Below are positions 1 to 10,649 of a stretch of 64,000 bases of DNA, one piece after another (position 1 is the stretch's first letter; every line of letters begins with the position of its first letter). The DNA is from Symsagittifera roscoffensis (lineage: Eukaryota; Xenacoelomorpha; Acoela; Convolutidae), in assembly GCF_963678635.1 (NCBI RefSeq), contig NC_087063.1:22576701-22640700 (forward strand), read 5' to 3'. Position numbers and translations under genes: made by a program. The notes beneath the pieces were generated by a model, which worked only from the letters and a program-made list of their open reading frames with translations, was not told the DNA's origin and made no database searches.

Positions 1-4
1 ATTC

Positions 5-2541
5 TTGGACGACCTTGAATTGCTCAGGAGGAGAAGCAACCCGGATGAGAGAATATCCGAGCGAAACTTGGCGATTGCTTCGAAGTTCATGGATGGAGTA
101 AGGAGTGAGGAGTTGAAGACGATGTTGGCCACTCACTTCACCCTGTCGCTTGACCAGGTACCCACGCCTGACGACTTGCGTATGAAGTCACGCGAGTATT
201 TACTCATAAAACCGAGGGCGCAAAACCGTTACAGCAATTATGGCAACTATAGCGGGACAAACACTGGTGCGAATTCCAGTTGGTACAAACCTCGCGATGA
301 CATGGACAAGAGGAGGTCGTGCGCGAATTGTGGTTCGATTGACCATCACGTCTCTGCGTGTTCTGCATACAAACAGAACATGAAGGCCATAGGCTACTTT
401 CTCGAGGACGCCGACGCGACCGACGAGGATCATGAGGAGTACGTCAGAGGGCTCATCATGAAATATGGTCCGAGGTGTTTCTTCTGTAATCTGGAGGGAC
501 ACTTCAAGTCGGATTGTACTCAATTTTGGGACGCAGTAGCGGACGCGAAGCATCCCCGCCACGAAGAGGCGCTTTCGGGTGTCAAGGCCAGTCGAGCACG
601 TCTGATGAACGAGGCTGAATCTCGGAGAAAGGAGACGACACCGAGCACCTTTACGACCAAAAAGGTTAAGACATGGCCTGACGAGGTGGTAGCTTCGAAC
701 CTCGAAGCAGAGTCGTCTAGCCCACTCAAGGTGGATTACGGCCTGGCGGCAAGGACAGCGCTGCAGAATGTCAAACAGGACCTAGCCACGAAAGAAGTGG
801 AGCAATGGGTAAGGTCGGAGCTGGAGAGCACAGATCTTCGGGAAAGTCTTAATGTCCTGAGTAAAACGACAGAAGCAGAAGACAAAGAGGAACCCAAGAA
901 ACAGGGACTAAAACTGAACGTTATATCTGGTAAGACTTTCGGCATCACGAAGGCGGGGACAAAAATAATGTCCATCATCTCAGTCGCAGGGCACCAGGTG
1001 GTCAAGAACTTGAGTGAGCCATCCGAGATTACACTAGTCCACCTGGACATCTATGCCGACTACCTGAAGGAAAAGGATCCCAAACTGGACTCCAGGGCAT
1101 TGCGAGCGCTGCTCACAACGGGAGGTCCGAGGCTGATGAAAGTGGACGGACATTATATCCATGTCCATGGCCCTTACCCGATCCTGATGAATGTGGATGG
1201 CATCAATATCTACACGAAAGCTCACATAACTGATGCGAACGATCAGGTTGGCCGGATATACATTGGTCAAGAGGAGCTGAAGGTTAGACGAATCGGACAC
1301 AACGCGATGCTCGAACAAGATGCGGTGCATATTGGTTGTGAGGCGATCTGGACGTGCAAGGCAGACAACTTTCAGTAAAGGGACTGCTAGACACGGGAGC
1401 AGTGGTTAGTGTCATGCCAGTCAAAACTTGGACTGACATGGGTTTCGAAAGGTCGGATCTCATACCGACAAACATCAGGTTGGCAGCTGCCAATCAGGGA
1501 GCGATCTATGTTACCGGACGAACCCCGATCATTTCACTGCAGCTCGGAGGAAGACATCTTTGGATGAGCTTCCTAGTAGTAGAGAATTTGGACAAATCCG
1601 ATCAGTTCATCTTAGGAAGGGATTTCGTTCGCAACTTTGACGTCACGATCGATCTCAATGACGGATTGATTAGGATCAAGGATCCTGAGATAAAGTATGA
1701 GAAAAAACCCCTTAATAAGATCTTAATTAATCAGGCCAAGGTGCCGATTTTTGTGGATCGAAAAGTTAGAGTAAAACCAAACCAAGCCGTAGTAGCGACG
1801 TTTAGGATGAGGAACTTGAATGAACTCAGCAATGACAGACAGGTGTGTCTGGTACCGAATCCAAACAGTAAAAGCTCGGCTATTTTAGGAAGAAGCTTCT
1901 CACTCACTCAGAGCGGACTGTGTGTGAGTGTGTTATTGAACACAGAAGCAACAACAGTGACAATACAGAGGGGAAAGAAACTTGGCTACGCTTTGCCTCT
2001 GAACACAGACTTTCAGAGTGTGGAGAACTTGAAAAAGTTTGATGTAACTAAATGTCCATTGCATGCGAACCAAGAATGTATAATGAAAAGAGTGAATGAA
2101 TTGAAATCTTCTAGGAAATTGTTTTCAATGAAGTCGGAAACAGATGATGGGCTGTCTAGTCGTTCCAACTTTCCTGAGAGGCCGACGAAAGCAGAGTTAG
2201 CAGCGAATAAGCCTGTCCTACCTGAGATAGAACACCTGAAGGGTAAAATATCAGATAAGGAATTAGATTCGCTCAGAGCGGTGCTAAATCGGAACGCAGA
2301 CGTTTTTTCAAAGCATAAGGCCGACATAGGTTGTTGCAATTTTGTAGAGCACGAGATTGAGATAGAAGAGGGCTCGGTACCTCATAGGGAAGGGGCGAGA
2401 AGAATGACCCCAAACAAGTCAGAAGCGTGTAGGAAGGAAATCGAGATGTTAATGGAGTACGACATGATCGAGCCGTCGAAGTCTCCATGGGCTTGTGGTG
2501 TGGTCATGGCGAAAAAGAAAGGGGGACAACTCAGATTTTAG
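5..2541 (+). pseudogene. Gag nucleocapsid + aspartic protease, copy A (broken)
   Basis: The 3' part of Gag packages genomic RNA and the protease matures Gag-Pol. Two CX2CX4HX4C zinc knuckles are readable near 320-361 and 476-517. The protease active site reads LLDTGA near 1384. Copy B reads through this whole stretch in one frame. Copy A lacks 16 bp near 1345 between short tctgg repeats, which shifts the frame between the nucleocapsid and protease segments. The protease segment ends at UAG 2539-2541, inside the first conserved block of RT. The N-terminal Gag lies outside the window. Family assignment to Ty3/gypsy is secure; a functional product is not expected. Confidence 0.85.
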
Positions 2542-4974
2542 TGTGATTTCCGTTATCTGAACGCAGTGACTATAAAGGACGCATACCCGATTCCCCGCAT
2601 CGATGAGAGCCTATCCAAGCTGGGAGACGCGAAGTTCTTCACGACGTTGGATTTGGGCTCTGCATTCTGGCAAGTGCCACTTAGAAGGCAAGATCGAGAG
2701 AAGACAGGCTTCGCGTGTGAGCTGGGACTGTTCCAGTGGAAGAGGATGCCATTCGGATTGTGCAACGCAACGGCCACATTCCAGCGACTGATTGCCCAGG
2801 CACTCACGAGCATCACTAAGAAATATGGGAATCTCATCATGTGTTATGTCGATGATGTCGTGATTGCAACACCAACCTTGGAAGACCACATAGAGAGGTT
2901 GGAGGAGGTGTTTTCTTGCATGAAGCAGGCGGGTCTGAAATGTAAACCCTCTAAGTGTGAAATCCTCAGGGATTCCATAAAGTATCTGGGCCGCCTGGTT
3001 GACAAACATGGAGTGAGACCAGATCCCGAAGCGGTTGAAGCGGTGCTGACCTGGAAGGCACCTAAAACAGATACACAGCTGATGAGTTTTCTGGGATTCG
3101 CAAATTATTATCGAGAGTTCATCAAGGGGTATGCTGACAAAATATACCCCATGCAGAGGTTGATGAGAAACAAGGGCAAAAAGTTCACTTGAACTGATGA
3201 GGCACAAGTTTCATTTGAAAACATCAAGCGTGAACTTTGCGAGGCACCGGTCCTCGGCATGCCAACAGAGAAAGGGACGTTCGTACTGGACACGGATGCA
3301 TCAGTGGTTGCGATATCGGGCATACTTCACCAAGAGCAGGAGTGGAACGGGAGAACGGTTCTTCGTCCGATAGCTTACGGAAGTAAAGTCCTGAGTGATA
3401 CTGAGATGAAGTACGGCGCACCAAAAGCGGAGATGTTTGCTGTGATCACGTTCGTGGAAAAATACAGGGCCTACCTGGGGAGTGCTCCCTTCAAGTTACG
3501 TGTGGATAACCGTGCCCTTGCCTGGCTGAAAACCTATTCGATGGACCAAAGCTATATTGGTCGTTGGATCGTGCGCCTGGATGGATACCACATGATCATA
3601 GAGCACCGTACTCGTGACAAGCACCAGAACGCAGATAGCCTCAGTAAAAAGACAGAATTTTATGAGCGCCTCGAGGAGAAACAGGCTAACCAATCAGAGA
3701 TCAAAGACGGGTTTTCCTTTCTGGATAAAGAAACCTACGACAAGCTGCCACTTACTAGGTGGTTAGATAAGTCAGGACATCCTATACCTGGACACCCTGA
3801 CCTTCCAGTGGAAACAGCCGCTAAGATAAAGCTTTTAGCCAGAGGCGAGCCCGTTCCGTTGGATCTGCTAGTCCGATCCAACTTGGTGCAGCAAGAACTA
3901 ACCAGGCTGGGTATAAACAGCATGGCTCTATTGAACAGGACGGTGAACGTGGCGCCGGACGTCATGGGAAAACTCCGTGACTTGTTGGACAGGGAAGTGG
4001 ATAGGCATGATCGTGAATGGATGGAGACAATGCAGCGGTTGACTGTCACCGAGAGAACAGAGAAGAGGCCAGTGTCCATTCGCAGCCGAGGCGTTGAACG
4101 GGATTGCAGGTCGATCGTCAACCAGCTGGTGAGCTCGATGCCGAAAGAGGTCTTGTTGAGAACTTCGTTCACTGAATATGGAACATTGAATCAGAACCAA
4201 ACTACTGAGGAAGTCAGGATCAGGTCGAAATCTAGCTTCACGAGGAGAGTGCACTTCACGGATGCAAAAGAGGAATACGAGCCAAGCCCAGATTGTTCGT
4301 CCGTGGACGAGACAATGTCCGGGGAGTCTGACACCTTCGAGCCAGTCAAGGACGACTCGTCTGAGGAGTCAGACACCTTTGAGCCCGTGCAGGACGACTT
4401 GTCCGGGGAGAGGTTGACTAGACCACCTAGGGGCAGAATTTTGTCCGGGGAGTCGGGTTCGAAGCGACCGATGGACAGAGTTTTGTCCGGGGAGTCAAGA
4501 AACATCTCAGACAACTTGGAATATGATGTTGGGGAATCAGTCGACTCAAGTGTTGACTCGAGACCCCAGTCCTGGGACAACACGTCTGAAACAGCTTCCA
4601 ATTCCGATAAGTCAGAGATCGCAATCCACTCCTTATTGGTAGACTGGAAGCAGCGTGGGCTGGACCGAGAAACACATCAGGATCCAGACAGGGACAGATA
4701 CACCTCAGATGAAGAGGGCACTGTGGTAGATAATGCCGCAGACGAGCTCGAGCTGATAGCAGTTTCGAAACGCCCAACCAGATTGCTGCCACATGGTACG
4801 GTCGTCCGTACCAATCTGGAACCATCTGTGCAGGAAGCGACGCCTTTGAAAAAGATATGTTGTGTCAAGTTGATGGACGATGCTCATGCCCCGGAGATAA
4901 TGAGTGGGCAAATGAACTTGGTATTTGAAAGCCAGGTACAGGCTGTCGGATCTCCTAAGGGCTCAACGAAATGA
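2542..4974 (+). pseudogene. Reverse transcriptase-RNase H + linker, copy A (broken)
   Basis: RT copies element RNA into DNA and RNase H removes the RNA. Visible blocks are YPIPRIDESL, TTLDLGSAFWQVPL, the catalytic YVDD at about 2845-2856, LGFANYYREFI, and the RNase H start FVLDTDAS near 3283. An in-frame UAG (2539-2541, shared with copy B) precedes it. A UGA at 3190-3192, where copy B has Trp, is private to copy A. After RNase H comes an unusually long acidic linker (about 3700-4970). It contains four nucleotide repeats of gtccggggag, read as SGES or SGER. The frame closes at 4972-4974, before the integrase frame. Confidence 0.85.
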
Positions 4975-6744
4975 CAGAATGACGAGCAGTCTGAAGAGAT
5001 GGATCGAGAATGGAGCACCAGACAAAAGAGATTTGGAAGAAGACAGCTACAAAATCCTGAAGCAATTCTACCTGAAGTGAAACAACTTGTTGTACCTGAA
5101 CAAGGACGGAATCGTAGCCTGTAAGCGCAAGGAGGAGGACAAGGTCCTTTATAAATACAATTCAATAGTGTTACCACAGTTGTACCAGACCGAATTGCTC
5201 TTTCGTTCACATGATCAGATGGGTCATCAAGGCGTGGACAAAGTGTACAACAGGATAAAGAAACGATTTGAATGGCCGGGATTGAAGAAGGCTTGTGAGA
5301 AGTGGATCGCAGCATGCCTGTCATGTCAGCAAGCGAAGGATCCCAGGAAACTAAGGTTCCCCCTACAGTCAATAGAGTCGTCAGGTTTCAACGAAGTGGT
5401 GCAAATTGATCATCAGAAAATCTGCATGACAGCAACGGGCTATAATCAGGTGCTGGTAATGATCGACCATTTTACGAAGTATGCGGAGGCAGCACCCCGC
5501 ATGACAGCATCGGCGGAAGAAACATGCGATCATCTGATAAATGTATGGATAGCGAGGCATGGCTGCCCCATCACGTTCCAATCGGACAATGGCAAAGCAT
5601 TCGTGGGCGATCTCACGAAGGAGTTGATGAAGAGGTCGCAGGTAGCGCAGGCCCACTCGACCACTTATCACCCGCAAACGAATGGCCTAGTCGGGGGCAA
5701 AATCGCACACTGGTATCGATGCTGAGAGTCTATTGCTCGCGTTACATGGATGACTGGGACAAGCACTTGCCGCAAGTGATGGGTGCTTACAACAGCACGG
5801 AGCATTCCACCACGGGAATAAGTCCGCACATGATGTTAACGGGTCATGAAAAAGCGCTCCCGTTGACGTTTTTCTACCCTGAATATGAGGGGAAGAGGAC
5901 AGCACCGCAAACGTACGTGCGGGATGTTATTAGAAGACAGCAGGACCTCAATGACTTATGCAGGAGGAATACGCAACAGGCGCAGGTTAGACAAAAAAGG
6001 AGGTTTGACAAAAGGACAGCTGATGCGAAGGCCTACTCAGTTGGCGACTACGTCTGGGTGTTCCAGGAAGTGGTTCCACCAAAAGGAACCAAGAAATTAT
6101 TAAAGAAATGTCGTGGTCCATTTCAGATAACAGAGGTGCACCAAGGAGGTCGTTTTTATCGGCTGAGCACTGGAAGAGCGGCTCATTACGAGAATATCAA
6201 ACCCCACAATGCCTCGTCAGAGGATTGGTGCATCCCAGCGGACATGCAAGAGGGAGACTATTTGATAGTGGATCCTGCTTGTGAGGTGAATGAAAGGGGT
6301 ACTCGCGACAAGAACGACGGGAATGAGGTGGTGGACGATTGCGATCTACCACTGGATCTCGAGTTGACTGAACGAGTAGAGGTGGACGATGAAACTCTAC
6401 CCTATGCCGAAGAAGACTGGGATTGCCCGGAACAAACCGAATTTGACAAAGGAATACAGCCTGACTTTCCTCTCACTATGGAAACACGCCAAAGCAAGAG
6501 AGGAAAAAACCAGAAGAAATACAATCCGTATGGCGAGGACTTCGTTGTAGACAGGATAGTAGTCAGTGATGTCATAGACTCGCTGGTGGGACTGGACGAA
6601 GTGGCGATGCTAGAAGAAATCGACCTTGTGAACGATATGGATCAAGATTGGATCGACGATCGATCAGAACCGGAAGTGGAGTTCGAACCAGAAGCGGAAC
6701 AGACTCATGAGCAAGAACTAACAAACTTGCGCGTGCTCGAATGA
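4925..6744 (+). pseudogene. Integrase, copy A (two frames, broken)
   Basis: Integrase inserts element DNA into the host chromosome. The H2C2 zinc-binding region (SHDQMGHQG and CLSCQQAK) lies near 5208-5335. The catalytic-core Asp motifs VVQIDHQ and FQSDNGKAF are near 5397 and 5578. The part up to 5725 is in frame 2 and the C-terminal part in frame 1. The break, at the gggggc run 5693-5698, falls where the third catalytic acidic residue is expected. A private UGA at 5078-5080 also interrupts copy A (Arg codon in copy B). The C-terminal part has a GPY/F-type module (CRGPFQITEV) followed by an acidic tail ending at UGA 6742-6744. Confidence 0.85.
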
Positions 6745-6927
6745 TTTCATGATCTGCCGACAGATCCAAAAAAGACGATCCTGACGATTCAGGACGTCGA
6801 TAGAGACGGCGTCAAATACATCAGTCATGACAATACCGAGTCCAACTGGGTCGCCCCAGATGGTCCTCTACGTGTTCCACAATCCAACCTTGGTCTCCTA
6901 GACTTTGGGCGATCGACGGGGACGTCG

Positions 6928-7557
6928 ATGGATATTTTTGTCCGGGGAGTGGGGGTAGGACTCACCCACACCGAAAATCTCATAATAAAAAAATTGAAAT
7001 GGGCAAGAGAAACCGGAGAACTAGAGACAGAGGGCGAGAATGCTAAGAAACCACCTTTTGGACGAATCTTTGAATCGTATTTTGATCTACCGAACCATTA
7101 TTCGAACAATATCGTCATAACGGACAGCGATTTCATACTCACGGAACGCACGTGCGCCATAGCGATAACGGCGGATGTAAGCTTCAAAACAGCACTAGCA
7201 GCTGACTTTAAAAGAGAGTACAAGAATATCGAGTTTTTGTGGAAACAGAGGCCTGGTATAGGAGGAATGATAGCGTTGCCCCCTGTCGCATCACAGATAC
7301 CAGGGAAATATTTGTGTTTTTTGGTTACGAAAGCTACTGATAGGCAACACATGAATCCGGAGAGCTTGGTATTGGCCTTGACTCGACTTAGGGATTTCCT
7401 GGTTGAGAGAGGTGTGACCTCTCTCTCGTTACCAGTTTATGATCCCAATAGAGGGAAGCTACACCCGAGAGAGTTGTACGCTCTTGTACATGTGATATTT
7501 TCAGAGACTGACATAGAAGTTTACTTACATAAAAAATACTATCTGAGCATATGCTAA
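6928..7557 (+). CDS. Macro-domain (TARG1/OARD1-like) protein, copy A
   Basis: This 209-aa ORF resembles macro domains that bind or hydrolyse ADP-ribose, closest by pattern to the TARG1/OARD1 type. Readable blocks are a CAIAITADVSF strand, ALAADFKREY, YLCFLVTKATDRQ, an amphipathic LALTRLRDFLVERGV helix followed by SLSLPVYDP, and ALVHVIFSETDIEVYLH. The Lys of the VTK block (about residue 135) matches the TARG1 catalytic Lys position. The TARG1 catalytic Asp position appears to be Gly here, so activity is uncertain. The first 60 residues are not recognised. The ORF is in the same frame as the integrase tail, separated from it by UGA 6742-6744 and 183 open bases. The ATG at 6928 is the natural start only if translation is independent. 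The assignment rests on pattern memory, not a search. Confidence 0.6.
   Translation: MDIFVRGVGVGLTHTENLIIKKLKWARETGELETEGENAKKPPFGRIFESYFDLPNHYSNNIVITDSDFILTERTCAIAITADVSFKTALAADFKREYKNIEFLWKQRPGIGGMIALPPVASQIPGKYLCFLVTKATDRQHMNPESLVLALTRLRDFLVERGVTSLSLPVYDPNRGKLHPRELYALVHVIFSETDIEVYLHKKYYLSIC
6936..6960 (+). promoter_or_regulatory. Internal polypurine-tract-like motif, copy A
   Basis: The stretch tttgtccggggagt is followed by gggggtagga. Gypsy-type elements prime plus-strand DNA from a purine tract just before the 3' LTR. Here the tract sits just inside the macro ORF. Its upstream flank (gcgatc..ggggac..cgatgga) also resembles that of the motif at 28376-28388. Confidence 0.35.
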
Positions 7558-8036
7558 GAAATGCGCTCGGCGATAAGTGTTTTTTTTTATTTAAGTTATT
7601 CGATAGGAATTGGAGTCAAGTTTAGGTTAGGTTAAGTTTTAGGTACAGTATTAGGGACTATGTTTTTATGTGATAGTGTAGGTGTGTGATGTTTATGTGT
7701 TTATGTTATGTTATTGTTATGATTATGTTTTATGTTTTATGTCATAAAAGACCTGGGGCACTCCAGGTCATCAAGGTGACAGCGCACATTCGTGCTACTC
7801 TCATAAAAGGTAAAGGTGGACGATCCACCCTGGTGCTAAATTTTAAATCAGAATTGTGAAAAGAATTTTAATGGAGAGTTTTAAAGAATTGATTGATGTT
7901 GTATCCAAAAATGATGATTCTAAGTCGCGACTTGTTTTTTAGATCTTGATTGATCGAAAATTGTTTACTGAACACTGAATCAGACGAGACAGAAAGGAAT
8001 TACACGACACGACAACAAGAATCAAGACGATAAGAA
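7558..8036 (+). other. Spacer between macro ORF and ORF1, copy A/B
   Basis: No coding potential is seen. It begins with a T-rich and TG-rich stretch (7580-7740). A perfect 7-bp stem hairpin follows at 7750-7769 (gacctgg/ccaggtc), and a second at 7815-7829 (ggtgga/tccacc). It ends in a purine-rich leader before the ORF1 start in good context (aagaaatgg). It may act as 5' leader or internal promoter for ORF1. I see no LTR boundaries in it. Confidence 0.5.
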
Positions 8037-10649
8037 ATGGGTGACACGAACGAACTCATGGAATTTCTCTCAGCGAGTCTAGGAGCGACTCTAGACGAGA
8101 TCTATCAGCGGCTGATCGATTGTGATTTCACACGAGAAGACCCGGGGTTGGCGATGTTTGTGGTCGCACTCCTCAATGCACTAGGACGAGAGGGTCGAGG
8201 GAATCGCCCTACAGAAGTCGTGTTGATGTTGGCCTTCGGTGAGTCCGGGACCGCCGAGAGATGCCGAAACCGATTGATGAGATGGAGGCGTGGAGAAATG
8301 TCTGGCCACGACCTGGCTCGTGAGCCAGGACTAGGTGAGCAAAGGGACCACCGGCTAGGTGAGATGCCCTTACCCGTCCAACCTGCGCAGCCACTCATCG
8401 GAGCGAAGAGACAACGTGATGGGCCAGGCCCGTCACACTCGGTCGACTCTCCAACAGCTGCTCCTCCCCCGAAGAGAGTGAGAGTGAGCGAGATAGAGAT
8501 CCAGACGTCGGAGACGATTGAGACACTGGAGAAGAAGGAGAGAGATCAGAGCGAGCTGTGTGCCAAACTTCAGGAGTACAGGGCGATAGCTCGAGAGAGA
8601 GACGAATGGAAAAAGAAATTTGAAGATCTGCAGGTGGCCTACAAGGAGGATGAGATAAAGCACCTGAAGGAGCTGTATATGGTGAAGGTGAGCCAAGTGT
8701 CACCGGAAGTCCTAGCGAGCATGAGATCCTCGGAGGGATCCAACGACACGCGCCCCAAGACAACAGCGCAGGAGCTATGCGCATCGAGAGGACCTGAGGT
8801 TCTGGATTTGCGTGCATCAAGGGGGCCCGAGGCTCCTCAGCAGACACGACCGTCTGCTTCGAGTCAAAGGTTCACGATACCAGACCCTTCTGACACCTAT
8901 CTAGCTCCTCAATTCCAGGAATCATTTAACCAAGTGGCCAGAGCCGCAATGGATGAGATCAACAGAGGCACTGAGCGGACACTGGTTAGGATCGTTCCTT
9001 CCCAACGTCGTGATCATTCATCAAATAGCTCGGAGCGAACAACCCGCACGATAGCGTGTTCTGCGCCTGGTGGAGTCTTTGAGAAGTCTCGCGTGGTAGA
9101 CATCAGGAAGAATCTGATGGCACGTCATCAGTTCACGCAAGTGCCAGCCGAGCATCCTCGAGCCTGCCTGAATGACATGAGCTGGAACCCCGCCACGAAC
9201 GACCAGGTAATTCCCCCAGGGAGTCGCCATTTGATCATTGGAGACAGTTTGGCGAGAGATCTGAATGAGATCTTCGTCTATGGTCAGACTACCATTCTGT
9301 CCTTTGAAGGAGCCTCAGTGGCTCAGGTCATCAAAATGATGGAATTCCAGAGCGAGGATCATCTGGATACATTAATAATAATGCTGGGGACCAATGACGT
9401 CTCGAGAGCCCCCGTGACTCCGGAGAACAAGTGGGAACCTCTATTGGTGTGTCTCTTGCACGAATTGAAAGAAAAGTACAGACCCAAGCTCGTGATCTTG
9501 TGCACGATACCACCAAATCCTTTGGTGGGCACCATAGCTGCAGATTTCATGAATGGCAACGTGACGCGGTGGAATGAAATGACCCGCAGTCTGGTGAGAA
9601 ACAACCCTGGCGAGTTGCGACTCCTGGATCTCGAGAACATGCTGCGCATGACTGACCACATCGCGCTCACTAAAGATGGAGTGCACTTCAATACCCAACG
9701 AGGGAGGCATTGGATTAATGATGTGTTTCAGACGCAATTGAGGGAAGCGGAGCAAGAGTCGAGGGCGACCGGTTCTTTGGCTCGGACCAATTCGACCGGA
9801 GAGAGTAGAATAAGGGCAACCGTGCCCGAATCCCTTGCCAACCGTCTAGGGCCCTTGGCAACGGAGACGGCTGGAGCCGCAACCGTTGCTCCAAGTTCAA
9901 ACGTGAGAGACAGGCTAGGGACTGCTCCTCCTCCCAGGCCGCAATCGATTGGAAGCCGACTCGGGAGATCAGTTGAACAGAACAACAGGAATAACTCCCA
10001 GACCGCGTCTAGGAGGAACGATCCGCCTGCCACGACAAATCCTGCTTCGATAGCAGGACCGTCTACAAGCCCCGTGCCAGCGGAGGGAATCGAATCAGGC
10101 AGCGGGCTGCTTTGGAATAGATCAGATCCTAGTCATTGGGGTCAGTATAAGACGGACATGTCGGCGAAGTTGAACATGAATACCTTGACGTGTCGGGAGG
10201 ACGTGATGAGAATGACTGGCGGAGAAAGTCCTACAGTATCGCGACTTTATCGGATACCGGGCGTGGATTGGCTGCTAGCAGAGCAGGAGAAATTCAGCTC
10301 CTCGACCTCACTCCGACATGTAGACTTGAATGGATTACCTCATGACAATACCTTTGGACCTTTGAACACCCGGTCGCTCACCGATGTTCGAGATAGGACC
10401 CGGGAAAGGACACCACCTGCTCGCAAGGGCAAATTCCAGACAGAGAACAAGCCCAATAACAAACATCACAAGATGTACAGGCAGTTTGCTAAACCACCCG
10501 GTCAGACGCCTGGCGAGTATTCAAGGGACTACCCCCGAACGACAACGGTGGTTGGAGACGATAAGAGATATCCTGCTGAATCGTTTCGGCTCTGGAGTAC
10601 AAGGGCACCAGGCTATGGTGAAGTTCGAGAAGAGGCGTCAGAGAGATGA
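8037..10649 (+). pseudogene. ORF1 with SGNH-hydrolase module, truncated by duplication junction (copy B)
   Basis: The ORF encodes 870 aa. The N-terminal 150 residues are not recognised. A charged coiled-coil-like stretch lies at about 155-225. An SGNH/GDSL hydrolase module occupies about 390-575: block I IIGDSLARDL (Ser404), block III GTND (Asn453), block V DGVHF (Asp547, His550). Esterase modules of this fold are known in ORF1 proteins of some LINE clades (CR1/L2). In a gypsy-type context it is unusual. After 10571 the ORF1 sequence is replaced by Gag sequence in another frame, and the reading ends at 10649, so the C-terminal half is missing. The start ATG at 8037 has a good context. Confidence 0.65.

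Larger units (their letters stand above)
1..10571 (+). repeat. Tandem duplication unit 1 (5' end outside window)
   Basis: Bases 1-8036 match 10665-18710, and 8037-10571 match 18711-21323, at roughly 99% by eye. Differences are point changes, a 16-bp deletion near 1345, small indels near 6865 and 7580, and an insertion near 19184. The unit would begin about 93 bases before the window. At 10571 it stops inside ORF1 and joins Gag sequence. Confidence 0.85.

Noticed and set aside
7558-8036. Spacer as an LTR between two elements
   Set aside because: No TG...CA boundaries, no convincing primer-binding site, and the adjacent junction data fit a segmental tandem duplication.
10384-10571. Gag N-terminus reading upstream of the junction
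   Set aside because: It is the out-of-frame reading of ORF1 DNA; the same bases encode ORF1 in both copies.
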